A stretch of 64,000 nt of DNA from Candidatus Scalindua rubra (GCA_001723765.1 MAYW01000001.1:39255-103254); one strand, 5' to 3'; counted from the stretch's first letter, positions 7,847-17,395 are shown. Program-made: numbers and translations. Notes: generated by a model from the letters alone, not told the origin.

Positions 7847-7885
7847 ATTGATAATTATCAAATATTAATTAAAACGAAGATTTGA

Positions 7886-8032
7886 ACTCGTAGAGCAGAG
7901 AAAAAAGAAATAAATGAAGTTGAGTATCGGTATTTAAGATGGTATCCTAATAATAGGGATGAAGAAATCATCTCTATGGCGGAAATGTACTTGAACAAAA
8001 TTCATAAAAATGCAGAGGATGCCTTAAAGTAA
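7886..8032 (+). pseudogene. Short open frame without start, possible 3' relic of a gene
   Basis: A 48-codon frame (TRRAEKKEINEVEYRYLRWY... to EDALK) stays open from a TGA at 7883 to TAA at 8030-8032 but has no start until MAEMY, near its end. It begins just after the hairpin repeat and ends 20 bp before the TerB-like gene, with coding-like composition. I do not recognise it; a tail left after repeat insertion is one explanation, chance another. Confidence 0.25.
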
Positions 8033-8051
8033 ACGTAAAAGGAAGGTGCAT

Positions 8052-8537
8052 ATGGCTGGATTTTTAGATAAATTTAGAAAAAATGTAATTACATCTGTAT
8101 GGAAAGACAAAATAGATGAGCCTAAGGTGAAAGGTATAGATGATAAAATTGCTTTGGGGGTGTTGCTATGGGTTGTAGCTGAAGCTGATGAGAAGTTTCT
8201 GGCGAAAGAAGATGAGAAAATCAGAGAAATCCTTACTTTATATAGTAAGATTTCAGAAGAGGAGATAATGACTGTTTTAGCTTCCATTAAGGAAGCTGCG
8301 AGGGAAAGAATAGATCTGCATCGTTTTACTCGTGAGGTAAGCGCGAATCTGCCTTATGACGTTAAAATATCAATTATAGAGACTCTTTTTCGTGTAGCGT
8401 GTTGTGATGAAGAGTTAGATCATAAGGAGATTGAAATAATAAGGAAAATATCAGGCTTATTCCAAATAGCGCATAAAGATTTTATTAATGCCAAAATAAC
8501 GATTAAGAAAGAATTCGGCTTAGACACCACTAAATAA
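8052..8537 (+). CDS. TerB-like (DjlA N-terminal fold) protein
   Basis: A 161-aa soluble helical protein of the TerB/DjlA N-terminal superfamily. It shows the family pattern of two helical repeats, each with an acidic turn: VVAEADEKFLAKEDEKI (about 38-55) and RVACCDEELDHKEIEII (about 116-134), placed as in TerB where they form metal-binding sites. The role of stand-alone members is unknown; tellurite resistance is only the historical name. The ATG at 8052 has GGAAGG five bases upstream, better than the GTG at 8046. It is alone between repeats and stands tail-to-tail with the coiled-coil protein gene. Confidence 0.65.
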   Translation: MAGFLDKFRKNVITSVWKDKIDEPKVKGIDDKIALGVLLWVVAEADEKFLAKEDEKIREILTLYSKISEEEIMTVLASIKEAARERIDLHRFTREVSANLPYDVKISIIETLFRVACCDEELDHKEIEIIRKISGLFQIAHKDFINAKITIKKEFGLDTTK

Positions 8538-8615
8538 AGAGGAGACACGCAAGAAGCTAGAAGTGAGATATTAGATGCTAGATGGTCACTCGTCATTTGT
8601 TTTGTTTCTTTCTGT

Positions 8616-8703
8616 GTATCTCCGTGGCTAATTAATTTGCTAGCATTCGTTTAAGAACTCCTTCTCGCCAGCAATAAAATCACCATACGTTTCCCTTCTC
8701 CTA
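8616..8703 (-). pseudogene. Relic copy of the lysA 3' end
   Basis: About 85 bases repeat the last coding bases and the downstream flank of lysA (9347-9432) with roughly ten mismatches. In frame it reads RRETYGDFIAGEKEFLNEC-stop against RRETYEDLIAGEEEFLNER-stop of lysA. The stop codon of the coiled-coil protein gene (8701) lies exactly at the edge. It is therefore a leftover from a second lysA copy or from a duplication around the coiled-coil gene. Confidence 0.75.
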
Positions 8704-9159
8704 TAGTTTTTTCTTCTTTTGGGGCTTTAAAATCTTTTTCTTTTTAATTGAAGCTGTTGAATTCTTTTTTGTTTGAAGTGCTTTATTAATCCTATCGTCA
8801 ATTTTATTTAACTTATCTTGCACCTTTGTATCAATAATGTTCTCTACTTTATTTACAACTTCTTCTTTCTTCCCTTCTATTTCAGAAGTTAACTTTTCAA
8901 TTTTTGTAGTAATCTCCTTCTTTAAATCTTTTATCCCGGTTTCTATTTTTTCGAGAGTAACAACCGATTTTTCCTTCATTTCTACTTTCGACTCAATTGT
9001 ATCATCTACATTTACATATCTTTGTTTTACTTCTTCTCGAGTTCTCACAATTCTACGATAGATGCGCTCAATAACAATACCACTAACTATAAAGGCAATG
9101 ATAATCAAATACAAATTATTCATTAATATAAAATCTTTAAAACCTGCAAGCGGATTCAT
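8701..9159 (-). CDS. Membrane-anchored coiled-coil protein of unknown function
   Basis: A 152-aa protein not recognised as any named family. One N-terminal transmembrane helix (about 14-31, NNLYLIIIAFIVSGIVIE) is followed by basic residues (RIYRRIVR, cytoplasmic side), then a long charged coiled coil (about 45-130, heptads rich in K/E/I/V) and a very basic tail (KKKKILKPQKKKKL). The shape suits a DUF948-like or scaffold protein that could bind nucleic acid or phospholipid by its tail. It lies between lysA and a relic of the lysA 3' end, which hints at an insertion or duplication event. Confidence 0.6.
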   Translation of the reverse strand: MNPLAGFKDFILMNNLYLIIIAFIVSGIVIERIYRRIVRTREEVKQRYVNVDDTIESKVEMKEKSVVTLEKIETGIKDLKKEITTKIEKLTSEIEGKKEEVVNKVENIIDTKVQDKLNKIDDRINKALQTKKNSTASIKKKKILKPQKKKKL

Positions 9160-9370
9160 ACGGTCGACCTCTTGAACCCCATTTATAAAAAGGGTATTTT
9201 TAACTATTTTCGTAACTGTCTGTTTTAGTGTCTGTTATGTCGCTATCACTTATTTTACAACAATTTACAACGTAGCTATATTAAACCTATATAATGCTAA
9301 TGTCAAACAATTTATTTGACCAATCATAAGGAGATAAAATCAAGGAGTATCTCCGTGGCTAATTAATTTG

Positions 9371-10714
9371 CTAACGTTCGTTTAAGAACTCCTCCTCACC
9401 GGCGATCAAATCTTCATACGTCTCCCTTCTCCTGATAGTCGAGATATTGCCACCGTCCACCAAAATTTCACACGTACGCGGTCTTGTGTTGTAAGTAGAA
9501 CTCATTGTAAAGCCGTATGCCCCCGCACTAAATATTGCAATAAGGTCGCCTTCCTTTACCTTTGGAAACCATCGCTCTTTTGCAAGGACGTCACTGCTTT
9601 CACATACAGGACCTGCAATATCTACCAGTTCCAATTCATCACTCATATCCCTTTGCTGGTTCAATCTTGCAGATTGAACTTTATATGACATCTCTACTTC
9701 CGGCATTGGCACATCAGTATTAACAGGCCAAACTCGATGGAAAGCCTCGTATATAGAAGGCCGAACAAGGTCATTCATCGCTGCATCACAAATGATATAT
9801 TTCTTTCCCCAGGAAGAAACCTTTGTGTAAGTCACCCTGCTTACCAAAATACCCGCATTCCCTACAATAAAACGTCCGGGCTCCATTATCACTTTACATC
9901 CGAGTTTTTTTACTACGGGGATTATTTCTGTCGCAAAGGCAAGGGGACGTTTTACTTTCTCACCTGTATACGATATACAGTAACCACCACCTATATTAAT
10001 GTATTCAATTCTTTGTTTATCTTTGTCGTCCAGAACTTCCTGCAGGAACTTATTTACTTTTTCAAGAGCAAGTACATAAGGTTCAGGTTCATAGATCGGT
10101 GAACCAAGATGTACGTGTATTCCTTTTAAATCTATATTTCTATAATTTTTAATATCTTTTATTATCTGTTCGGCAATTACGAAATCTATTCCAAACTTAT
10201 TTTCCTTTTTACCAGTAGTAGTCTTGACATGGGTGTTAGGGTCTATATCAGGATTGATGCGTAAAGCGATTCTGGCTGTCTTGTTTAAGTCACTTGCAAT
10301 CCTATCAATATTTGCTAGTTCTGATTGTGACTCAACGTTGAACATAAAAATATCATTTTCCAGTGCATATTTTATTTCCTCAGAGGTTTTACCAACACCA
10401 GCAAAAACGATCTTGTCTGGACTTACACCCAACTTTAATACCCTGTACAGCTCCCCGCCAGAAACAACATCAAACCCGGCACCAGCATCAGCCAATATCT
10501 TACAAATTGACAAATTTGAATTGGACTTAACCGAGAAACATATCAAAGGGCTTGCCTCTGCAAATGCATCCCTGATCTCATTAAAATGTTTTAAGATAGA
10601 ATTTTTGCTATAAACATATGCTGGTGTCTTTACCTTTTCAATTATGTCTTTTACCTTTACTTGTTCACAAAATAATTCATTATTTTGGTAATTAAAAAAA
10701 TCAAAACTGGGCAT
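9371..10714 (-). CDS. lysA: Diaminopimelate decarboxylase
   Basis: PLP enzyme that decarboxylates meso-diaminopimelate to L-lysine, the last step of lysine synthesis. Fold III barrel with the PLP lysine in CFSVKSNSN (about residue 50), HVHLGSPI and the glycine loop YINIGGGYCI. EPGRFIVGNAG and the second-domain motif GPVCESSDVLA carry phosphate-binding and catalytic cysteine residues. About 447 aa, normal length. The ATG at 10714 has GGAG six bases upstream; an in-frame TTG at 10726 is less likely. Its 3' end is partly duplicated at 8616-8703. argH lies upstream on the same strand, 262 bp away. Confidence 0.93.
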   Translation of the reverse strand: MPSFDFFNYQNNELFCEQVKVKDIIEKVKTPAYVYSKNSILKHFNEIRDAFAEASPLICFSVKSNSNLSICKILADAGAGFDVVSGGELYRVLKLGVSPDKIVFAGVGKTSEEIKYALENDIFMFNVESQSELANIDRIASDLNKTARIALRINPDIDPNTHVKTTTGKKENKFGIDFVIAEQIIKDIKNYRNIDLKGIHVHLGSPIYEPEPYVLALEKVNKFLQEVLDDKDKQRIEYINIGGGYCISYTGEKVKRPLAFATEIIPVVKKLGCKVIMEPGRFIVGNAGILVSRVTYTKVSSWGKKYIICDAAMNDLVRPSIYEAFHRVWPVNTDVPMPEVEMSYKVQSARLNQQRDMSDELELVDIAGPVCESSDVLAKERWFPKVKEGDLIAIFSAGAYGFTMSSTYNTRPRTCEILVDGGNISTIRRRETYEDLIAGEEEFLNER

Positions 10715-10976
10715 ACTTTTCTCCAAGTTTTAAGAACTCAACGCCGAGTTCGCAGAGACCGCTGAGTAAAACATTTTAAGATTATTTTAATGTATAGAAA
10801 TTTCAATAAAGCCCACGAAACACACGAAAAGACACAAAAAATCTTTCGTGTTATTTCGTGGGGAAAATAGTATTGCCGAAGGTCATGCCAAAGGCAGATT
10901 CGCCTCGGCAATCTTTTTTTGAAGATTTTCTCTGAGTGCATCTGCGAAAATCTGCGTCCTATTTAATTTAACGAAA

Positions 10977-12368
10977 TTAACCAATCAACTTTTGAAGTTT
11001 CTTTTCCCATGCACTTATTCTTTTCTGCACTAACTTAGGAGAAGTTGAACCGTGGCTTCTATACTGTTTAATATAATTCTTCACACCTAGAGTTTCATAA
11101 ATATCCTTATCAATCAAAGGAGAGAATTGCTTAAAATCTTTTATGCTTATATCACTTAATTCTTTACCGCTTTTGCTATGCTTCTTTACCATCTTACCTA
11201 CAATTTCGTGAGCCTCACGGAAGGGAATACCTTTTTTAACCAAATAATCTGCAATCCCTGTGGCATCAGGAAACCCTTTTTGACAACTTCTTTCTATGTT
11301 ATCAATCTTAAACGTAGTCTTTTTTATTAACTTTTTAAGAATTATCAAACAATCCTTCACCGTATCGGATGAATCAAATATTGCCTCTTTATCTTCCTGC
11401 ATATCTCTATTGTAGGAAAGCGGCAAAGCCTTCATTATAGTCAGCAGAGAAAACAAATTACCATATACACGACCACATTTGGCTCTGATTAACTCAAGCA
11501 CATCCGGATTTTTCTTTTGAGGCATAATACTTGAACCCGTACAGTAAGAATCATCAATGTCCAGAAAATCAAATTCCTGACTAGACCAAATAATCCATTC
11601 TTCACTTAATCTTGAGAGGTGCATTGAAATAATAGCTAGTGAAGCAGCAAATTCCAAACAGAAGTCTCTATCACTCACTGCGTCAAGACTGTTATCAAAA
11701 GGCGAATCAAAATCAAGGAGTTTACTCGTAATCTCAGGTTTTATATTAAGAGTCGTACCCCCCAAAGCACATGCGCCAAGCGGAGATTTATTCACACGTT
11801 TCAAGCAATCACCTAATCTTGTACGATCCCGTTCCAGCATCTCCACATAAGCCAGAAAATAGTGCCCAATCAGAATCGGTTGAGCATGTTGAAGGTGTGT
11901 AAAACCGGGTAATACACCTTTCCCAAATACTTTTGCTTTCAATATCATTTCCAATTGTAAATTGGTAATTGCACCCACTACATCTTTAATCTGGTCACGA
12001 ACCCAAAGTCTTAAATCCAGGGCTATTTGGTCATTTCTACTTCTGGCTGTATGAAGTTTCTTCGCCACATTCCCTATTCGTTTCACCAAAACAGACTCAA
12101 CATTCATATGTATGTCTTCTTGTTCAGTTTTAAACTTAAACTTGTCAGCTTTAATATCGCTTAAGATTTCCCGTAATCCCTTGATAATCACATCTTTTTC
12201 CTTGCCTGTTATCAGATTACATTTTGCTAACATCTTTGTATGTGCTATGCTCCCTTCAATATCGTACTTATACAAACGCCGATCATATGAAATAGATTCT
12301 GTAAAAGACTCAACTGACGAAGCAGTTTTCTTTTTGAATCTTCCTCCCCATGCCTTTTTAATTGCCAT
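10977..12368 (-). CDS. argH: Argininosuccinate lyase
   Basis: Splits argininosuccinate to arginine and fumarate. 463 aa, normal for the family. The fumarase-superfamily signature GSSIMPQKKNPD (about 282-293) holds the catalytic serine loop. The N-terminal WGGRF and TARSRNDQIALD, and HLQHAQPI with the catalytic histidine, are all present. Start ATG 12368; no strong ribosome site is seen. It is transcribed ahead of lysA (minus strand), both amino-acid genes, and is divergent from tsaB with 246 bp between. Confidence 0.95.
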   Translation of the reverse strand: MAIKKAWGGRFKKKTASSVESFTESISYDRRLYKYDIEGSIAHTKMLAKCNLITGKEKDVIIKGLREILSDIKADKFKFKTEQEDIHMNVESVLVKRIGNVAKKLHTARSRNDQIALDLRLWVRDQIKDVVGAITNLQLEMILKAKVFGKGVLPGFTHLQHAQPILIGHYFLAYVEMLERDRTRLGDCLKRVNKSPLGACALGGTTLNIKPEITSKLLDFDSPFDNSLDAVSDRDFCLEFAASLAIISMHLSRLSEEWIIWSSQEFDFLDIDDSYCTGSSIMPQKKNPDVLELIRAKCGRVYGNLFSLLTIMKALPLSYNRDMQEDKEAIFDSSDTVKDCLIILKKLIKKTTFKIDNIERSCQKGFPDATGIADYLVKKGIPFREAHEIVGKMVKKHSKSGKELSDISIKDFKQFSPLIDKDIYETLGVKNYIKQYRSHGSTSPKLVQKRISAWEKKLQKLIG

Positions 12369-12577
12369 TGATCACAAATTTTAAATATGTTCTTAATGTA
12401 TTAGGACACAGATTAAGTCCGTCCTTATGATGGTCGCAGATACACACAGCGCAGCAGAGCCGCAACCAAGTTTGAAGTGAAATGAACATAGGTTTGAGGT
12501 AATATAGCCAAAGGCATTGGTAGTGTCAAGTTCAATCTACACAATGACATATAACCCAATGGTACAAACATTATCTC

Positions 12578-12606
12578 TTGAATAAAAAAATCGTTAAATA
12601 TATACT
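12578..12606 (+). promoter_or_regulatory. Candidate promoter giving a leaderless or near-leaderless tsaB mRNA
   Basis: TTGAAT (12578-12583), 17 bases, TATACT (12601-12606). The tsaB ATG begins only eight bases after the -10 box, and no ribosome site is present, so transcription would start at or next to the start codon. Confidence 0.4.
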
Positions 12607-12614
12607 TATTCAAT

Positions 12615-13295
12615 ATGAAGGTAGTAGGTATAGAAACATCTGGTTCAATCGGAAGTGTTGCTGTTTGTGATGGAGATACGTTAGTAGGCAAGAAGATTTT
12701 TGGAAAGACGTTAAGTCATGGTAAAGAGATAGTTTCTTCATTCAAGTCTATCTTTGATGAAATCAAATGGGAGCCAAATGATATAGACCTCATTGCTGTA
12801 AGTATTGGACCGGGTTCCTATACAGGTCTTAGAATCGGCGTAACATGTGCGAAAACACTTGCATATGGATTGGGAAGACCCGTCATTGATGTTCCAACCT
12901 TAGATGTTTTAGCAGAAAACGTAAAAAGTGATGTAAAAAACCTTTGTCCTGTTATAGATGCAAAGAGAAAGAGAGTCTATGCATGTATCTATGCCAGAAA
13001 CTATAACAAAAATAAAAATATTACAGACTCTTTAATTATTTCACCAAATAAACTCGTTGATATCTTGCCTGAATCTACCTTAATCTTCGGTGATGGTGTA
13101 GCACCTTACAAGGAAATCTTTGCACAAAAGAAGGTCACAATAGCTAATGAAAAGCTGGGGATTGCTGATGCGGTTAATGTTGCCAGGTTAGGACTAAAAA
13201 GGTATGAACAGGGTAAGCGTTGTGAAATTAATTCACTGGTTCCTTTATATTTGAGAAAATCGGAAGCTGAGGAAAGACTAGAAGTGAATCGTTAA
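12615..13295 (+). CDS. tsaB: tRNA threonylcarbamoyladenosine biosynthesis protein TsaB
   Basis: Partner of TsaD in making the t6A37 modification of ANN-reading tRNAs. ASKHA fold, 226 aa. The N-terminal GIETSGSIGSVAVCDG, the TLSHGKEI helix and the family hallmark SIGPGSYTGLRIGVTCAKTLA are all visible. TsaB keeps the fold but lacks the metal-binding histidines present in TsaD (53666-54676 in this window). Divergent from argH. The promoter-like element ends eight bases before ATG, suggesting translation without a leader. Confidence 0.93.
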   Translation: MKVVGIETSGSIGSVAVCDGDTLVGKKIFGKTLSHGKEIVSSFKSIFDEIKWEPNDIDLIAVSIGPGSYTGLRIGVTCAKTLAYGLGRPVIDVPTLDVLAENVKSDVKNLCPVIDAKRKRVYACIYARNYNKNKNITDSLIISPNKLVDILPESTLIFGDGVAPYKEIFAQKKVTIANEKLGIADAVNVARLGLKRYEQGKRCEINSLVPLYLRKSEAEERLEVNR

Positions 13296-13340
13296 TTTTA
13301 TGAACCTAAGTGCTCCTGTTCGTAAATACGGTGACGTATT

Positions 13341-14507
13341 ATGATTGACAATGGGGGAAAGATTTTATTAAGGTTAATAGTAGTTTGTTTGTTTTTAGTG
13401 ATAACGTTTAGTTTCTGCTTTGCCCAGGCAAAAGCGGAACCCGTTGAAAGGGAAAAGATTGGTTTCTTTTCAAAACTCAGGGAAAATTTATTGTTTAAAA
13501 AAGAGGTAATCTTAGGCGGTTCCTGGTCAGATGAAAGAAGTCAAATAACAGGTAGAAATTCTATTGGTTTTGAACTTTTAAAGAAATTCTCAGATAAAAA
13601 AGGTGACTGGGGGAGTACGCTTCTTCAAATGAGATTTGTGCGTTATGACCATCAATTTATGTTAATGAATAGTAATAAAATGCTCCCTGACCATGTAGAT
13701 GAAATGCATGACTGGGAGTTGGAGTTTCATGATGCCTATTTTAAATATAGCGGCCGATTTAAGGGAAGGCTCAATTTTAGAATTGGTCATTATGATGTGC
13801 CGTACGGGCTGGAACAAAATGTGGATACACATTCGACACTAATTCAACTTATATCAGAACGCAATATAGGATTTAAAAAAGATTGGGGATTATCTATAGG
13901 CGGACAGTTACCTAAAATTGATTATGAATTCGCATTTACACGAGGAAGTGGCCATGAATATATAGACCGTGGGGAAAATTATCTTCTGGGTGGAAGGATA
14001 GGATCTCCTGCAGATGAGAATCTTAGTATTGGTATTTCTGGGTTATATGGAATGCCCATGGACTCTACGGCAGTTATGCGCGGCAAGAAGTTGGGAATGA
14101 TGGGTAAACCGAATACATGGTTTGACAGCACTACTATACCTACGGATGATATTATCAGACGATGGCGAGTAGGTTTAGATAGTATCTACCTATATGGACC
14201 TTTTACCTTTAAGGGTGAAATATCTTATGGAGAAGATGTAAATCAGGAGGTAATCAATGGTGTTTTAGAAATAGACTATCTTTTTCCCGGTATGGATGAG
14301 AGGATGGAAACGATACTACAGGTTCAGAGTGCATACCAGGACATTAATACATCAGGCGGCGATAATGATACCTTTTTAAGGCTGGGTTTAAACTATAAAA
14401 TTTCTAATGCCGTTACTCTCCAGTTTACTTATAGGCATGATTTTCAACGATTAAAAAATACAAAAGACGAAGATATAATTGCTTTGCAGCTCTATTGCTT
14501 TTTTTGA
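13341..14507 (+). CDS. Probable outer-membrane beta-barrel (porin-like) protein
   Basis: 388 aa. A signal peptide (hydrophobic LLRLIVVCLFLVITFSFCFA, cut near AQA-KA) precedes a domain full of alternating aromatic and polar strands (GSTLLQMRFVRYD, RLNFRIGHYDVPYG, FTFKGEISYG, VTLQFTYRHDF). It ends in the aromatic LQLYCFF typical of barrel insertion signals. No CxxCH. It resembles poorly characterised porins but I cannot name the substrate. It lies 45 bp after tsaB and before a periplasmic protein and the sensor kinase, so may report on the same envelope signal. The ATG at 13341 gives a plausible signal peptide. Confidence 0.6.
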   Translation: MIDNGGKILLRLIVVCLFLVITFSFCFAQAKAEPVEREKIGFFSKLRENLLFKKEVILGGSWSDERSQITGRNSIGFELLKKFSDKKGDWGSTLLQMRFVRYDHQFMLMNSNKMLPDHVDEMHDWELEFHDAYFKYSGRFKGRLNFRIGHYDVPYGLEQNVDTHSTLIQLISERNIGFKKDWGLSIGGQLPKIDYEFAFTRGSGHEYIDRGENYLLGGRIGSPADENLSIGISGLYGMPMDSTAVMRGKKLGMMGKPNTWFDSTTIPTDDIIRRWRVGLDSIYLYGPFTFKGEISYGEDVNQEVINGVLEIDYLFPGMDERMETILQVQSAYQDINTSGGDNDTFLRLGLNYKISNAVTLQFTYRHDFQRLKNTKDEDIIALQLYCFF

Positions 14508-14656
14508 GGACATGGATATACGCAATATTTATTGACGTGGATACTTTCATATTGGTTTTTCATAAATCAGGTATCAATATATTTTTGATAAATGCGTCTA
14601 ATTTAATGTAACATATCTTTTGAAAAAATCAATATGGAAAGAAGAAGGGTGTGGGT

Positions 14657-15301
14657 ATGGATATGAAAACGATTTTAAGAACTTTCTTATTTTTTCTGGT
14701 ATTGTTTTTCGTTTTGCAGAGGAGTAGTGAAGCTGCCCTCTGTGCCTTTCGTAATCCTGATAGAGATGTTTATGTTTTGTTTCTTGAAGCAACTGGCCAT
14801 CGGTCGATAATAAAGGCGCTTGATTCGGAAGGGCAGAGAAAGATAGAGGAATTTTTAGGTCAACCACTTGATTATGATGAAGGCGGAGAACACACCTTTT
14901 ATCTGATTTTAAAGGGTGAGGAAATAATAGGCATTATTCGTCCTCATGCAGAACGTGGTAGGTATGGCATTGTAGAGATGGTTTGGGCCTTTACTCTTGA
15001 TGGAAAGATAATAGATTTTGTTATTCAGCGTTCACGGGAGAGAGGGACTAAGAAGCTAAAATCAGAAGAATTTCGTAAGCAATTTAGAGATAAAAGCTTA
15101 AATGACCCTTTTACCATACCAGGAACCAAGGAAATTAATACAAGTCTTATTATGCCTATGAAGGAAGCCTTTGTCGCTTCATCGATTGTTGCCTACAGCG
15201 CCAAAAAAAATCTTTTTCTATATAAGTATTTTTTTCCAGAATACACCAGAGAATCAGAAAAGGGTGAGGGAAAGAAAGTCAAAAAGGAAAATAGAAGATG
15301 A
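14657..15301 (+). CDS. Exported protein, possible FMN-binding-like domain
   Basis: A 214-aa exported protein: signal peptide (TILRTFLFFLVLFFVLQRSSEA) and a domain with FYLILKGEEIIGIIRPHAERGRYGIVEMVWAFTLDGKI. That stretch has the layout of RnfG/NqrC-type FMN-binding domains (strand of hydrophobics, then a line ending in D-G-K-I), but the threonine motif that holds FMN is not clear, so the assignment is weak. The ATG at 14657 has AAGGG seven bases upstream. Its stop overlaps the start of the sensor kinase (15298), so the two are translated together and it may be a periplasmic accessory of that kinase. Confidence 0.5.
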   Translation: MDMKTILRTFLFFLVLFFVLQRSSEAALCAFRNPDRDVYVLFLEATGHRSIIKALDSEGQRKIEEFLGQPLDYDEGGEHTFYLILKGEEIIGIIRPHAERGRYGIVEMVWAFTLDGKIIDFVIQRSRERGTKKLKSEEFRKQFRDKSLNDPFTIPGTKEINTSLIMPMKEAFVASSIVAYSAKKNLFLYKYFFPEYTRESEKGEGKKVKKENRR

Positions 15302-17130
15302 GGATAACAATTGGAAGAAAGTTATCAATCGGGTTTATAATAATTTTAATTGTAATGATTGTTATGGGTGTAAGCTCTTATATTTCCTTAAATAAGATAA
15401 AGAGAAGCACAGACACAATCGCACAATATGCACAAGAGATGAAGGAAGTAAGCAAGTTGCGATTCCCCTTAATTGAAGCGTTAATCGTAAATGATTATCT
15501 CGTCAGTGGTGAGGTAGGGAAAAAAGGACACTTTGAAGAAGTGAGTAGAGTTGTAGGAGAGGTAATGCACGATGCAAAAAGTTTTCCTTTTTCTGAAGAA
15601 GAGAAAAAGCTTTTGATGGAGATAGATAAATATTTTGGGGTGGTCAAAAATAAATCACATGAGATATTAAAATTTGCCGATTTTACTAAGAAAGAATTTA
15701 CAGACCTAAGAAGTAATAAAGTAATAGAGGAAATAGATACTGCTGCCGCAATTGTAGTTGATAATATCGAAGGTCTAGATGAATTGGTCAGAAGGAACTT
15801 AATACAAGAAATAAAAAGATCGGAGAGAATCAAATTATCAGGGAACGTGACAATTATAATCACTTCATTTACAGCAGTAGTTGTTGGAATTATAGCCTGG
15901 TTTATATTAACTCGTTCTATTACTACCCCGATTCACAGCTTAATCTCTACAACCAAGATTATGGCTAGAGGAGATTTAATTCAAAGAGCAGACGTAAGGT
16001 CTAGTGACGAAATTGGTGATTTGGCTAATTCTTTTAACAATATGGCTGAGAACTTACAGAAGACTACGGTATCTCGTGATTATGTGGAAAACATTGTCAA
16101 GACGATAGCTGATGCCTTAATTATAGTAGATCTAGATGGAAAAATAAGAACAATCAATCCAGTCACAGTAAAACTTCTAGGTTACAAAGAAGACGAGCTT
16201 ATAGGCCTTCCGGTTTCTACGATCTTTGCGCAAGAAGAATTACAATTTAAAAGAAAAGGTATTGCTGATTTAGTAGAAAAGGATTCTTTCAATAATGTAG
16301 AGAAAAGTTTTCTTGCAAAGGATGGAACAGAGATACCTGTACTTTTTTCAGCCAAAGTAATGCGGTATAATGAGGGTAAGATTCGGGAAATAGTATGTGT
16401 GGCGCTGGATATCACCGAGCGCAAACAGGCAGAAGAAAGATTTATCTCCTATCAAGAACAGCTTCAATCTCTTGCATCTGAATTGTCATTGACAGAAGAA
16501 CGTGAACGTCGTCGGATTGCCTCTGATCTACATGACAGTATTGGTCAGGCCTTGATTGTCACAAAAATGAAGTTGGAAGAACTGCGAGAAATGAAAATCT
16601 CTGCTGCCGTTGATCGTCTCCTGGACGATATCTATAAGCTTCTCGAGAAGACGATTCAAGACACACGATCATTGACATTCGAACTAAGTCCCCCTGTCCT
16701 CTATGAGCTTGGTTTTGAACCGGCAGTGGAGTGGTTGATAGAACAAATTCAAGAACAGCACGGTATCGTGATTGATTTCATGAGCGATGGTCGGTTTAAA
16801 CCGCTGAATGATGATATACGTGTACTTCTCTTCAAAGCAATACGCGAGTTGCTGGTTAATGTTGTTAAGCATGCCGATGCGCAAAATGTAAAGATTTTCA
16901 TAAAGAGAGATGGCAACAACATATGGATTGAGGTTGAAGACGATGGAATTGGGTCTGATACGGCCGAGTTTAACTTCTCGGTAAGCAGATCTGGCGGGTT
17001 TGGTTTATTCAACATGCGTGAGCGATTGGAACATCTTGGTGGACATTTTGAGGTTAAGTCAGAGCCCGGACATGGAACACAGGTTACGCTGGTGGCGCCA
17101 TTGAAGTGCAAGGAGGAGACCATTACATAA
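15298..17130 (+). CDS. NarL-type membrane sensor histidine kinase (HAMP-PAS-HisKA_3-HATPase)
   Basis: 610 aa. TM1 (about 10-27), a helical periplasmic sensor of about 150 aa, TM2 (about 183-205), HAMP (about 206-260), PAS (about 265-380), then a HisKA_3 dimerisation domain whose phosphorylated histidine lies in ASDLHDSIGQAL, and a HATPase domain with DDGIGSD and GGFGLFNMRERLEHLGG. This is the NarX/DegS class, whose partners are LuxR/NarL response regulators. Three such regulators follow. The start overlaps the end of the exported-protein gene by four bases. The signal is unknown; the helical sensor resembles four-helix-bundle receptors. Confidence 0.88.
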   Translation: MRITIGRKLSIGFIIILIVMIVMGVSSYISLNKIKRSTDTIAQYAQEMKEVSKLRFPLIEALIVNDYLVSGEVGKKGHFEEVSRVVGEVMHDAKSFPFSEEEKKLLMEIDKYFGVVKNKSHEILKFADFTKKEFTDLRSNKVIEEIDTAAAIVVDNIEGLDELVRRNLIQEIKRSERIKLSGNVTIIITSFTAVVVGIIAWFILTRSITTPIHSLISTTKIMARGDLIQRADVRSSDEIGDLANSFNNMAENLQKTTVSRDYVENIVKTIADALIIVDLDGKIRTINPVTVKLLGYKEDELIGLPVSTIFAQEELQFKRKGIADLVEKDSFNNVEKSFLAKDGTEIPVLFSAKVMRYNEGKIREIVCVALDITERKQAEERFISYQEQLQSLASELSLTEERERRRIASDLHDSIGQALIVTKMKLEELREMKISAAVDRLLDDIYKLLEKTIQDTRSLTFELSPPVLYELGFEPAVEWLIEQIQEQHGIVIDFMSDGRFKPLNDDIRVLLFKAIRELLVNVVKHADAQNVKIFIKRDGNNIWIEVEDDGIGSDTAEFNFSVSRSGGFGLFNMRERLEHLGGHFEVKSEPGHGTQVTLVAPLKCKEETIT

Positions 17131-17141
17131 CACGGCTGCAA

Positions 17142-17277
17142 CAGTTCAGCCCACCGCAAAGCTCGCAAAGTTATTATTTTTTAGAAAGTAATTCACAAGT
17201 ATCAGTACATCGCTAACACATTTTTGGGATTTAAAAGAGTTTATTCAAAGAATAATCATCCTGCCCTTAAGGGCAGG
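17142..17277. repeat. Two repeat units downstream of the kinase gene
   Basis: CAGTTCAGCCCACCGCAAAG (17142-17161) is the inverted copy of the sequence at 24371-24390. CCTGCCCTTAAGGGCAGG (17260-17277) is a perfect 18-bp palindrome of the GC-rich family also found at 19189-19227, 21048-21078, 51835-51860 and 58492-58517. Confidence 0.55.
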
Positions 17278-17368
17278 CACGCTTAAAGCAACCATTAATC
17301 CTGAAGAAGAACTTCTGTCTGTTAGTATATATGAAGAAGTTATTTTTTCTCATTTTATAAAGTTTTTT

Positions 17369-17395
17369 CTTTGCGTCCTCTGCGTCTTTGCGGTG
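17369..17395. repeat. Short dispersed repeat ahead of the first regulator gene
   Basis: 27 bases containing GCGTCCTCTGCGTCTTTGCG, repeated exactly at 24350-24376; it ends 23 bp before the regulator start. Related sequences occur in many bacterial genomes; function unknown. Confidence 0.6.

Noticed and set aside
10873..10920. Terminator (TTGCCGA...TCGGCAA followed by seven T)
   Set aside because: The T-run is on the plus strand, but both neighbouring genes run on the minus strand; probably a repeat remnant.
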